DNA of 64,000 nucleotides. It comes from Akebia trifoliata (Eukaryota; Streptophyta; Magnoliopsida; Ranunculales; Lardizabalaceae). The position numbers were made by a program, and so were the translations under genes. Positions within the stretch are counted from its first letter, which is position 1, and each line of letters opens with the position of its first letter. Below the pieces are notes generated by a model. It was given only the letters and a program-made list of their open reading frames with translations, was not told where the DNA came from and did no database searches. The stretch spans positions 25,217,163 through 25,281,162 of the forward strand of contig CM030713.1 in assembly GCA_017979445.1 (NCBI GenBank), in the 5' to 3' direction. Shown here in pieces: positions 45,200-55,440 of this stretch.

Positions 45200-47316
45200 T
45201 GTAGACACGTGATTTTGTCATTACGATGACCACACCTACAATGGTTTGGAGTCGCCACCATTCATTTTTGTAAGTGGGTGTGAATGGTCACCCGATGTGC
45301 ATTTTTTAGAAAATCTGATATTTTAGTGTCTCTCGATGGATAGGAACTAATCGAGCCTTAAGATTCGGGGTAAGCGGCTCGGTTGGAGAAAAGGGAAGGT
45401 GTTAGGCACCATTTTCTCCCCACTAAATAGTGGTAACCTCAACTCAACTCGGTCGTTTTGATTTTAAAAAATACGAAAAATAAAGTGCCACGTGTTGTGC
45501 ATTTGTACTTTAAATAGGGATTTATTTTTTGGCTTGATTATAGGATCATCCCATTGAAGGGGATAATCCTTATAAACCTTTGCCTTGAGAAGAGAAGAGG
45601 GGGATGATAGAAGAAGGAAGGGGAGAGGGTGTAGAAGAGATAGGGATTATTTTTGTTGCACCCACCTTGTATCTTCTTTCTTCTTTTCTTCTTCTTATTT
45701 AAGTCTTCTTAAGTTCTTAGTATTTTAAGAAAATACAACTCTTTTTTAGTTGAAAGAGTAGAGAAGAGATTATGAGAGAGATGAGTGTAGTATGTGATTT
45801 TTTTTGGTGAGATTTGGGGGAGGATTAGTGTGAGAGAATTGATAAGATTTTTCTTAGTGAGAATGGTGATAGTTGTTAGTAGAGAGAGAGTTGGGGAGAA
45901 ATTTTATAATGAAAGTTGGGAGAATTTTTGGGAAGAGAATGGGGGTATTTATAGATGTTGAGGAGTTATTTTAGGGATATAATGGGGTGAAGTGAAGAAA
46001 AATGATAGAATGATAATGAGTTTGAGAGAGGAGTGTGTGTAATTTGGGAGAGATAGGAGGGTATTTAGGGAAGGGATGTTAAATGGGTTGTTTATAACCC
46101 AAATGGGTTGGATCTTTCAACCCATTTGGGTTGAGTGTTAGATGGAAGAGAATTGATGAGAGTGGTTGAGAGGATGGGATTGTGTAAGAGAGTGATTAAT
46201 TGGTGAAGTGAGTTGAGGGGATGAAATTTTAATTAAAAGAAGGGTTGTATAAGAAGGTGGTTGATGATATTTTGGGAGGGTGTGGGAGATGATGCCATGT
46301 GTCAAAATGGGTAGAGATGAAGGGTTGAGATGGGTTGATGGGAGAGGTTGAGTGTTTGACTTGAGAGGATGGGTGTAGGTTTAGGTTGTAGATGTGGGTT
46401 TTGTAGGGAATGATGATGGTAGATTAAGGGGAGGTATAGATTAGGGGTGTGGGTAGATTATATTTTTTTAAAGAAAAGGTGATGAGTTGATGTGAGTAGA
46501 TTAGGGGAGGTATAGGTTAGGGGTGTGGGTAGATGTGTGGGTAGATGAGGTTTAAGAAAATTAATGTGGTAGGTAGTTGGATGAGGGAGGTGAGATGGGG
46601 TGATGACATGTGTCATATTTGATTATCAAGATGGTGATTGGTTGATGTGGGTAGTGATTGATGGGTTAGGGTTGTGGGTTGGATAATGAATTGGGTATGG
46701 ATAGTGGTTTGTGGGCTTTGTAGTGTTGGGCTTGGGTTTTAGAAATGGTTTTGGGTTTTAGGAATTGGTTGAGGGTTATTTTGGAATGGATTTTGAGGGT
46801 ATAGGTTGGTTTTAGATTTTAGGTGATGTGGGATTGATTTTAAGTTACGGGTAAGGTGAGAAATTGATTTAGGAAAGTGTTGAGGGCTTGTGGGTCTTAG
46901 GTGGGCCTATGATTTTTGCGGATTCGGAGGCGAGCGGTGGTAGTAGAGAAGGGGTAGGCATCCCAAGTCTCATATTTTTTTAACTTATTAATTTTTTTGA
47001 GATTTTTGAATTTTATTGAATTAATCAAAATGCCACGTGTTGGCAAATCGGGCTTTTTAGGCCCGTTGGTGAACTTTATCAAAAATTTGGCGTTTTTGAT
47101 TTTGGAAGCGGTGCGGTGAATATTTGGAAAGCGTAAGGTATGTCGAGTCCTTTTGGTGGGCTTCCTAAACCATTGAGAGGTCTTAGGGGCCTTGGTTTGG
47201 TCAAAATGTCACTTTTCAATGACTTGGGCCTTTAAGGCCCGTTGGCCAATTTATTTGGAAAATTGATATTTTTGGGCCCTTTCGAGAAGTGGCCCGTTCA
47301 AATTGAGGTGTCTACA
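45200..47316 (-). repeat. G2 5' LTR
   Basis: 2,117 bp, tgtagacacgtgattttgtc ... gaggtgtctaca in plus reading, paired with 26329-28426. Confidence 0.92.
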
Positions 47317-47839
47317 GAACCATAAAAAGAAAATGAGGGTTGGATTTCTAAAATCAACCATAGGGGTGAATTTTTATATGAGTCAACTCAGTTAACTCGT
47401 TTTGCACCACGTAAGGAACTAATCACGTGCTAATTGTTTTAATTTCAGGTTTCCATAATGTGTTGCTATGATATCTCGATTTTGATTGTCATAAGTCGAG
47501 TTGACTCGTTTGGATTATAAATCTCAAGCAATTCACTGTGCATTCTCTTTATGCTTCATGCCAATGTTTCCATGTTATACGATGTTGAATGTTAGGAGAT
47601 GAGTTAACACGATGAGTCCATGTTCGAATGAGTTATGTGCTAGATTAGGGTACATGGTATCCTTTTTACTCGATTGATATGATCATACCACTTGGATACC
47701 TTGATTGATTGATCTTAATTAATTGATTGGTCTTGTTCAATTGATTGTAATTTCTTTTGATTTGCATGCTATGATTGTGATCTTAATATATTTGCATCCC
47801 CTAGGATTGTGGCCCATTGATGATCTGATATGACCCACG
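47317..47839. other. No gene recognised
   Basis: Begins with the G2 target duplication (gaacc). Probably the older element into which G2 inserted. Confidence 0.4.
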
Positions 47840-49179
47840 GGCCCATTTATTTGAAAAAGGCCCCGGGCACACCCCACCCTGCTTGCACACACCACTAACA
47901 CGTTTATTTTGTTGCATTGCACGCTTATATGTTCAATATAGCCAACGTGGCACGAGTGCATGGTCCAGTCTCTTGGGAGATGCGACGTCATTCATGAAAA
48001 CCACAACTCCAGTCACGTACCTTAGGGTATGTCAAATTGGGACATCAGTACCATCTGATCAGGTGACTCTGAAAAGGTATATCGATGCACCCGGGCTGGA
48101 GCAACCTGAGCCTTTGACCTATTATAACCCACATAGTCACATGTCCCAATTGCCAACGTGATATTCGTATGTGGTCGGTCCCCTCGTGGAATGCCAAATA
48201 ATTTATGAAAGTTACAACTCTTGACTCGTACCCATAGGTATATCAAAGATAATATAAGTACATCAACTACACTTTTTGGTGAAACCAGTGCCTAAGCGAG
48301 ATCCTGCTCCGATGTACTACGGTACTAAGAGGATAGACTACGTCTATTCTAGAAAAGAGTTGATTTAAGAATGTCTTTTCTCAAGTATCGTGCGCTACCT
48401 CTGATATGAGGATTAAACTGGTGTTTTTTGCTTTAGAGAAGTGAGTTGAAATTTTAGATTATCACCTATACGGTATATTAAACCAAATCACCACATACCA
48501 TCTCATTGAGTACGCTCGAGAGGTGTATAGGTGCACTTGCGCAAGGGTGGTAAGAAAAATTGCATTGCACGTAGTAAACCTAGAGTCTAGAAGCCTTCCT
48601 ATAAGTCACGACTTGAACTGACTATGGGTGTTCCTGGGTTGCTCTATTTAATCCAACCAACAGGTAAGTGGGTGGACTGATCCAGACTATTCAAACTAAA
48701 CCCACTATATTGGTCCGACCCAATCGGTGAAATGTACCGATCAATTTGAACCAATTAAACCAATTGGCCCAATTGACAAATGGATCAAATTGATCAATAC
48801 CAAATCAGTTGGACTAATTGATTTCACTTATAAAGATCAATATCACTTTATATAGAAAGATTTGATCTTAGGATCAAATTAATTTATCTGATCAAAGGTT
48901 CAATCCCAATCAGGGGTAGACCCGTATCTAACCTTTCTCACTTTCTTGGTCACCATAGACTTATAGTGCATTTGGATTCGATTTTTCCCACCGGACTTGG
49001 ACTATTCTATATTGAAACTTTTAATCATGTGGTTAAGAGTCAAACCTTTAAAGTTAATGGCTAACCTTGGTTTACTTCCAATCAGGTGATAATTGGTCCC
49101 AAACATTCTAAACCATTATCTGTACCACTTTAGATCCGTGAAAAAAATCACCTTTCTAAAGTATCATTGTCAAATCCAA

Positions 49180-50300
49180 GTAGTCAGCCCTCATCACAAA
49201 AAGAAACAAATATAATTGATGAAGCAACACTCCGTCAGATTTTGGAATCTTTTCAAGCAAAAATTATCACTTCTGTCCAGACACAAATTGAATCCTTTAA
49301 ATTGAAAAGGGAAAAGATAAAGCTATAGAACCTTAGGATGTGTTTGACCTGGTCTAAAACTAAGAAGATGATCAATTACACGTCGACCCTGTCTTAGCTT
49401 ATCAAATAACTCAGGTTGAAACTGTTTTGAAGAACATCAAAGACCCCGATGATTTTACTCTTGGATTAGGGGCAATGACGTTATTTCCCATGGTTCGTCT
49501 GCCAGAGAAGTTCACAATGCCAGACATAAAGAAGTTTGATGGGATTGGATGCCCTACGACTCACTTAAAAGTATATGTCGGCATCATGCAATCTCAGGGT
49601 TAGAGTGAAGAACAAATGACATAACTTTTTCAAAGAACTCTTACAGGTCCTGCCCTATGCTGGCTAATGTCATTGGATTCATCTCGAGTAAGAACATGAC
49701 ATGAATTGATGAAGGAGTTTATTGTTCGGTATTCATTCAACATGAATATTGAACTCACAAGAAGAGATCTAGAAACTACTAAACAGAAGTCCGAGAAAAC
49801 TTTCACTGAGTTCATTACTCGATGGAGAGCTAAAACTGCTCAATTGTGAGACCGACCTCAAGAGAAGGAACATGCCAAGTACTTGATGCCTCAGTACCTT
49901 CCCATTTTTCAATCCCTCATTTAGGCTAGAAATCAAGTTGAGGATGCCTACTCTTCGGGACTTTTTGGTAACTCGTCTGAGTTAAAACCCAAACATTTCA
50001 AACCTAATGTCAATTCCTTACAAGTGGCTAACACCTCCTCGCACTATCTCCTCAAGCTACTCAGTCTTCACAAGCCAAGTCTAAGAGATAATTTGACAAT
50101 CTTGGAATGTCCCTTAGTGTTGCTTATCAAAAATTGATGAAAAGGGGATTGTTGACACCTTTACAATCTAAGCCTTTGCCTAATCATTTTCCTTCAAACA
50201 TGGATAATGAGTAATTCTGTGAATTCCATCAGATGCTTGGTCATGTTCTTAACAGGTGTATTACTTTCCGTCATGCTATCCAAGACTTGATCGAATAAGG
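49180..50300 (+). pseudogene. G3 gag remnant
   Basis: Readable gag pieces: KFTMPDIKKFDGIGCPTTHL, LFQRTLTGPALCWLMSLDSS, ELTRRDLETTKQKSEKTFTE, and a CxxH zinc-finger-like FCEFHQMLGHVLNRC near 50220. Numerous stops (for example at 49601, 49622 and 49847). Confidence 0.85.
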
Positions 50301-52347
50301 AAAGGTTACCATACCTGCTTCTAATGCACCTAATGTTAAAACTAATCATTTACCTACCTTTCAAAATCAACCTCCCTACTTTGATATCCCTATTCAAATC
50401 CGAGTCGGTTGACCCAATTTTCTTCATTTATTCAGTCGGTCCTAACAGTGTACCCCCATTAGACCGAGATAAGCATTTCTACCCAAAGGCAGTACTAGAA
50501 CTAATGAACAGAGAGATTATTGAAACAATGGGTTATCCAACATATGACAGGCTTGAATCAGAATATGAAGAGATAGTAAACGCAGGCAAGTTTAAGTTAT
50601 TCATCAAAGATAACCGAAGTGACATAAACCCTAAAATTGTATCCCTCTATTTAAAATGATGTCGTCTTTTTAAGTCTTCTTAATATTTTTTTAGCTTCAA
50701 TTCTTGCATGGTCTCATAAGGATATATGGATGGATCGCACAAAAATATAGATCAAGACATAAAGTCAAGAGTGATTTCAAAGTCAAAGACTATTGGTAAA
50801 ACATGATATAGTTAAAACCATTGCCAAAGGTGCTAGGACCTACAAGTGGATCTACCATGTTTTTCACTCAAGAGAAGAGAGTTCTCGTTCATAAAAGATT
50901 TTCTCAACATTTTAGAAGAGTTGAATAGTCAGAAAACTCGATCATACTCGATTTCACAAAAAAAGATTAAAGAATATTCATTATCAAAAGAATACCTTAC
51001 TCGACAGAGCAATCCAGATATCGAATTCCTGAAATTTTGACCAAGTCGAGCAGCATTCACCAAAGGAGGTCTTCTTTGGTCGAACAATTTTCCTATCTTA
51101 ACAAAAAAGAAAAAAAAACCTTCTTTAGCCCTTCGCAGCCTCTTAAAAAATCAAATAGCTTATTTCTTTCTACGTAAGAACTACATTTTGACTTGATCCA
51201 AAAGAAAAAAAAGAAATATTTGGAATACGTAGGTAACCTGAGAAGTTACTTCAAGCCCGGTCATTCAAAAATGTGTATTCTCCTAAGAAAAGTACCATCT
51301 AAAAGGAAAATTCCCTATTGAAAAGTTCAAAGGAAGAGATTGCCAAACTAGGGATATTTTGGAAAGTCGAGCATTTTACATTTTCTTTCTAAATCATGTC
51401 CTAAGCCCACCTATTAAGTCCTCCTGAATGCTAATTTGCTCGATTAAAGTGTAGGGAACCAAGAAACTGTCGAGTTGAATATTCAAGATCATTGAGAAAA
51501 AAGAGAAGCGCGCTAAGTCGAAAATCCGAAAATGCAACTTAGGCAAAAGTTAGGGCATAACCATAAAAAAGAAAGCCTGTTAGGTTGAAAACCTGAAAAA
51601 ACGACCTAGGAAAAAATCAAGGCATTTTTAGAAAAAGAAAAGAAAAATCCACTAAATTAAAAATCAGGAAAAACAACCTAAGCAAAAATTAGGACATCAT
51701 CAAATGAGAGGAAATGTCCCATCAAGAAGAAAATTTAGAAGGAAGCTTATGCAGAAACTAAAAAATGCATAACTATTCAAGCCATAACATTCGTTTTTCA
51801 ACCAAGAGCTCACATCCGACGAAAACAATGTTGAAGTAAAAAAAAATCAAAAGTCAATTTGAACATTGTAAGATCTTTAAGAGTATGTTTACTTATTCAT
51901 TCAAGTGTTCGCTAATGGAAGATGTAGAATCATCAACTACTTTGAAGAGAAGATCTTCTATTCTAATATTTATTAAGATTTTTTAAGTCCAGCTCAAACA
52001 TTTTTCAAAAGAAATTCGAAAGAAATGATCAATCCCTTATTGCACACAATGATAATCTTAAGAGTCTTAAATTTAAGGGAATGTCAGTTCTTCTATCAGT
52101 CATACATCAAAGTCCATATTTTCCAAGCGTAATCCATTCCATCAGTCTCGTAGTCAAGTTCCAATTAAAGACAACCTTGAAACTAGGGGCATTTTTAAAA
52201 GTCATTTAATTTCAAAATTTTGTTCTTAATCACATAATAAAAAGGAAAATCTTACTTAAAAGTACGATGAAGTCTAATGATAATTATAAATTCAGATGCA
52301 TGATAATCCAATAAAAACCCAATCTTCCAAACTTGGAGTTCGATTTT
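50301..52347. other. G3 downstream region
   Basis: An open frame at 50324-50659 (LELMNREIIETMGYPTYDRL) is not recognised and may be chance or a gag tail. From about 51500 to 51720 a unit of roughly 70-75 bases with gaaaacctgaaaaaacgacct repeats about three times, poorly conserved. Confidence 0.4.
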
Positions 52348-53049
52348 GAATCATAGAATGAATTAATAAGATTGTTTAAGTTCTTATAAATCTAAGCCCG
52401 AGAAACGTGACTTAGTAAGTTCGAATCCGAGAAACTAGACTCCAATTTTTTTTGAATCATAAAATGAATTAATAGGATTGTTTAAGTTTCTATAAATCTA
52501 AGTCCGAGAAACGTGGTTTAGTAAGTTCGAGTCTGAGAAACGAGACTCCAACTTTTTTTGAATTATAGAATGAATTAATAGGATTGTTTAAATTCCTATA
52601 AATCTAAGTCCGAGAAACGTGACTTAGTAAGTTCGAGTCCGAAAAACGAGACTCCAACTTTTTTTGAATTATATAATGAATTAATAGAATTGTTAAAGTT
52701 CCTATAAATCTAAGTCCGAGAAACGTGACTTAGTAAGTTCGAGTCCGAGAAACGTGACTTAGTAAGTTCGAGTCCGAGAACGAGACTCCAACTTTTTTTG
52801 AACCATAGAAAATGATTATATGATTGTTTAAGTTCCTATAAATTTAAGCCCGAGAAACGGACTTAGTAAGTTCGAGTTTGAGAAACGAAATTCCAACTTT
52901 TTTTAAATCATAGAATGAATTAATAGGATTGTTTAAGTTCTATAAATCTAAGCCCGAGAAACTTGACTTGGTAAGTTTGAGTTCGAGAAACAAGACTCCA
53001 ACTTTTTTTGAATCATCAAAATGAATTAACAGGATTGTTTAAGTTCCTA
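52348..53049. repeat. 106-bp tandem repeats with paired hairpin motifs
   Basis: Units begin at 52348, 52454, 52560, 52666, 52800, 52905 and 53010 (spacing 106, 106, 106, 134, 105, 105). Each has ctaagtc-cgagaaacgt-gacttag followed by gagtc-cgagaaacga-gactc: two stem-loops with the same loop and different stems. The 134-bp unit contains one extra internal copy. Confidence 0.9.
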
Positions 53050-53295
53050 CTTTGACCCTTAATATTTGGCTTGCCTTGGTAAACAAAAAATAATCGGGAT
53101 GGATTTTCTTTAGTACATTTTCCCTATAGTTCCTTGTTGTGTCGTTTAATGGTTGAGAAAGCAGCAAGAGAAATCAAAATCCCAGCATTGAAACGTTTGA
53201 GTTGCACTCATCATTCAGTTTCAATGCCTTTGATCTAGCTTAAATTTTTATTATTTTTAAAAATTAAAAAAAAAAAATATAATAATAATAATAAT

Positions 53296-53477
53296 TTTAT
53301 TGGGTCTAACAATACATTTAGGGATTGGATCTAGCAATAGCCGAGCCCTAAACCAAGAATGTTATAGCTATCATCATCACTAAGGCTACATATAGATAGG
53401 CAGCTGGTACCACTAAGACCTTCTCATTAAGGCCAAGGTTTCGCTGAAAATACGTGCTTCGTACCATATCTAGTCCT
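53296..53477 (-). pseudogene. WAK exon 1 fragment next to the assembly gap
   Basis: Minus-strand reading gives SGTSCLSICSLSDDDSYN and LGLGYC followed by a TAG where the intact gene has Q, then the intron-like agacccaataaaattatt also found after exon 1 of the left WAK (13340-13380). One frame change separates it from an upstream ETLALMRRS piece. The donor is mutated. Truncated at the N run. Confidence 0.8.
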
Positions 53478-53577
53478 NNNNNNNNNNNNNNNNNNNNNNN
53501 NNNNNNNNNNNNNNNNNNNNNNNNNNNNNNNNNNNNNNNNNNNNNNNNNNNNNNNNNNNNNNNNNNNNNNNNNNNNN
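53478..53577. other. Assembly gap, 100 N
   Basis: Exactly 100 N, the conventional size for an unknown gap. Confidence 0.99.
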
Positions 53578-54141
53578 TATACTTCCTCAAAAATGATTTT
53601 CACACAAAAAAATATTTCATCAAAAGGATTTTCACTGAAATTTTGAAAAATATTCTTCATGAAAATTTTGAAGATGCTTTCATAAAAAAATTTTAATTTC
53701 TTTGAGGAATTTTTTTTTGAAATTCTTTCCTTTAGAAAAACATCTTTACGGAAAATATTTTCATAAAAGATGTGAAAATCACATACTCAATTTTCAACTA
53801 AAAGTTTTTAGAAAATATTTTCTCCAAATGTTTTCCTAAAATGCTTTCCTAAAATAAGCATTTTATTAAAAATATTTTAAGAAAATAAAAGACTTCTAAT
53901 ACATATATTCCATATAAAAATAAAAATAAATATTGGAAACATTTTCCATAAAAAAGGGTGTCTTGAAAATAACCCTAAAAGGAATCATTGACAATTGTTT
54001 GTTGATATTTGTAAGATTAAAAGACCTCTCTTCACACGTTGTTGATTTCCCCTAAAGCTCCAACCACTGTTGATTAGAAGCATGATCAATGATACAATGC
54101 CTTCTACTCTGCTTCAAACTACGCATCATTGAGGGAGTATT
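53578..54141 (+). other. G3 3' region to the polypurine tract
   Basis: AT-rich, full of variants of gaaaatattttc. Ends with cattgagggagtatt, a polypurine-like tract immediately before TGTAGACATC. Confidence 0.45.
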
Positions 54142-54950
54142 TGTAGACATCAAAATTTAAACGGGCCCCGTAGCTTTTTAAATTAACAAAATGCCCCCTA
54201 AATCAAAATTGGGCTCACAAGTCTAAATTGGGGGTCCATTAATCGAGACAGGCCTCATATGGTTTGGGTATGAGTTTTCGTAGATAAAACCCATTATCCA
54301 ACAAATCTAAGTGATTCATATTAAGTATTGGGCCCATACACCCAACAAATGGGTTAGCCCATGGTTAAATTCAAAGTTCATTAAAATGGGTCGGATCAAT
54401 AACCAAATACCATTTAAATCGATTATATAAAATCCAATTAAATAAGGTGGCATATTTATAAATACCATTTTACCCAAAGTCTATAAATACCAAAGCCTCC
54501 CTCAGTTGGAAGGGATTTGGTTCACTTTCTCTCAAAAGACAGAAGTTTTTCATCTAAAGAAGAAAAAACTCTCAAGCCCTCCTCTAGAGACAAAACAAAG
54601 CTCTTAAAAAATTCAAACTCCGATTAAAGAGGAGATCAAGCATAAAGCTCTTCTCCAGAAATCAAAAAAAATTTCTCAGTCAATAAAGTGTAAAACCTGG
54701 AGAGAATAAAATCTACAGAAACCTTTACAGAAAATCAAGTACAAACAAAATCATTATCAAAGCAACTTTCTCAACCAATAAAGCACGAAGCCCGGAGAGA
54801 AAAAAAGCTAAATATGTCACTATTTTGTACTTGACTGTTAATCAAAGTAAAATACTGAGATTTGTACTCTTATTTTCATCAAAATAAATAAAATCATTTG
54901 CGATCATATTTTACGAAACTCAAGGTAGATTTGTAAAATTTATTATCAAT
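54142..54950 (+). repeat. G3 3' LTR (right end approximate)
   Basis: Begins tgtagacatcaaaatttaaa cgggcc, close to the first 25 bases of the G2 LTR. A TATA box (tataaata, 54482-54489) is followed by a leader rich in CTCT. The right end is not defined by a second copy. Confidence 0.6.
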
Positions 54951-55440
54951 ATTGAATAAAAAAGTTTTAGATGTCGACTTTTTATAATGTCGACATTTTT
55001 TCAAAAATTGACGGCATTATAATTTCGACATTAGTCCCGACAAATTTTTTTTAGATTCTATTGAAAAATATAAAAAATGTCGACATTTAAATGTCTTTTG
55101 TTGTCAAAATAGAACAAAAAAAAATTGTCGAGTGTCAAACAAAGTAATTTATGGACAATTTTGAACAAATGTGAATATTAACAATTTACAAAGGGAGCAC
55201 TTGCCCCCACAAGAATTTTAAAATTATAAATGTCGGTATGCTACTGTAATTGATAATAGTGGCAAAAAAAAAGATTCATCACTATTGTCCCCACAAGAAA
55301 TTTAAAAAATTGTAAGGGTCTTAGTTGCACCCACATAGAGAGGTTCCGCCCTTAGTGGAACTCAACAATTGAAAGATGGTGTGTAGACATTAAGAAAGAA
55401 AAAGAAATTTCTAACAGTACTATCAAGTTACCCCCCCCCC
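54951..55440. other. Intergenic, no gene seen
   Basis: Contains aatgtcgacatt, a perfect 12-base palindrome, at about 54982 and 55077. Confidence 0.5.

Larger units (their letters stand above)
26329..47316 (-). mobile_element. Large Ogre/Tat-like Ty3/Gypsy retrotransposon (G2)
   Basis: 20,988 bp including a nested solo LTR. LTRs of 2,098 and 2,117 bp (TGTAGACACC...CGTGTCTACA in element sense), which look nearly identical along most of their length. Flanks aaacc (26324-26328) and gaacc (47317-47321) form a target duplication with one mismatch. Element order on the minus strand: 5' LTR, primer site, leader, extra ORF, minisatellite, gag, protease with G-patch, RT, RNase H, second RNase H, integrase, long 3' region with a captured gene fragment, 3' LTR. 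Size, primer site, the upstream ORF and the second RNase H place it in the Tat/Ogre branch. Several stops and frame changes break the genes. Confidence 0.92.
47840..54960 (+). mobile_element. Remains of an Ogre-like Gypsy element (G3), gag only
   Basis: Plus-strand material: leader similar to that of G2 (47870-48680), gag (49180-50300), a 3' region with tandem arrays, a polypurine-like tract and a 3' LTR start at 54142. No RT or integrase is seen, so it is either non-autonomous or internally deleted. The 5' LTR is not in this position. Interrupted by a WAK fragment and an assembly gap at 53.3-53.6 kb. Confidence 0.6.

Noticed and set aside
52740..52800. tRNA gene or SINE suggested by gttcgagtcc
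   Set aside because: Only a B-box-like word is present; no A box at the right distance, no cloverleaf, no poly-A tail.
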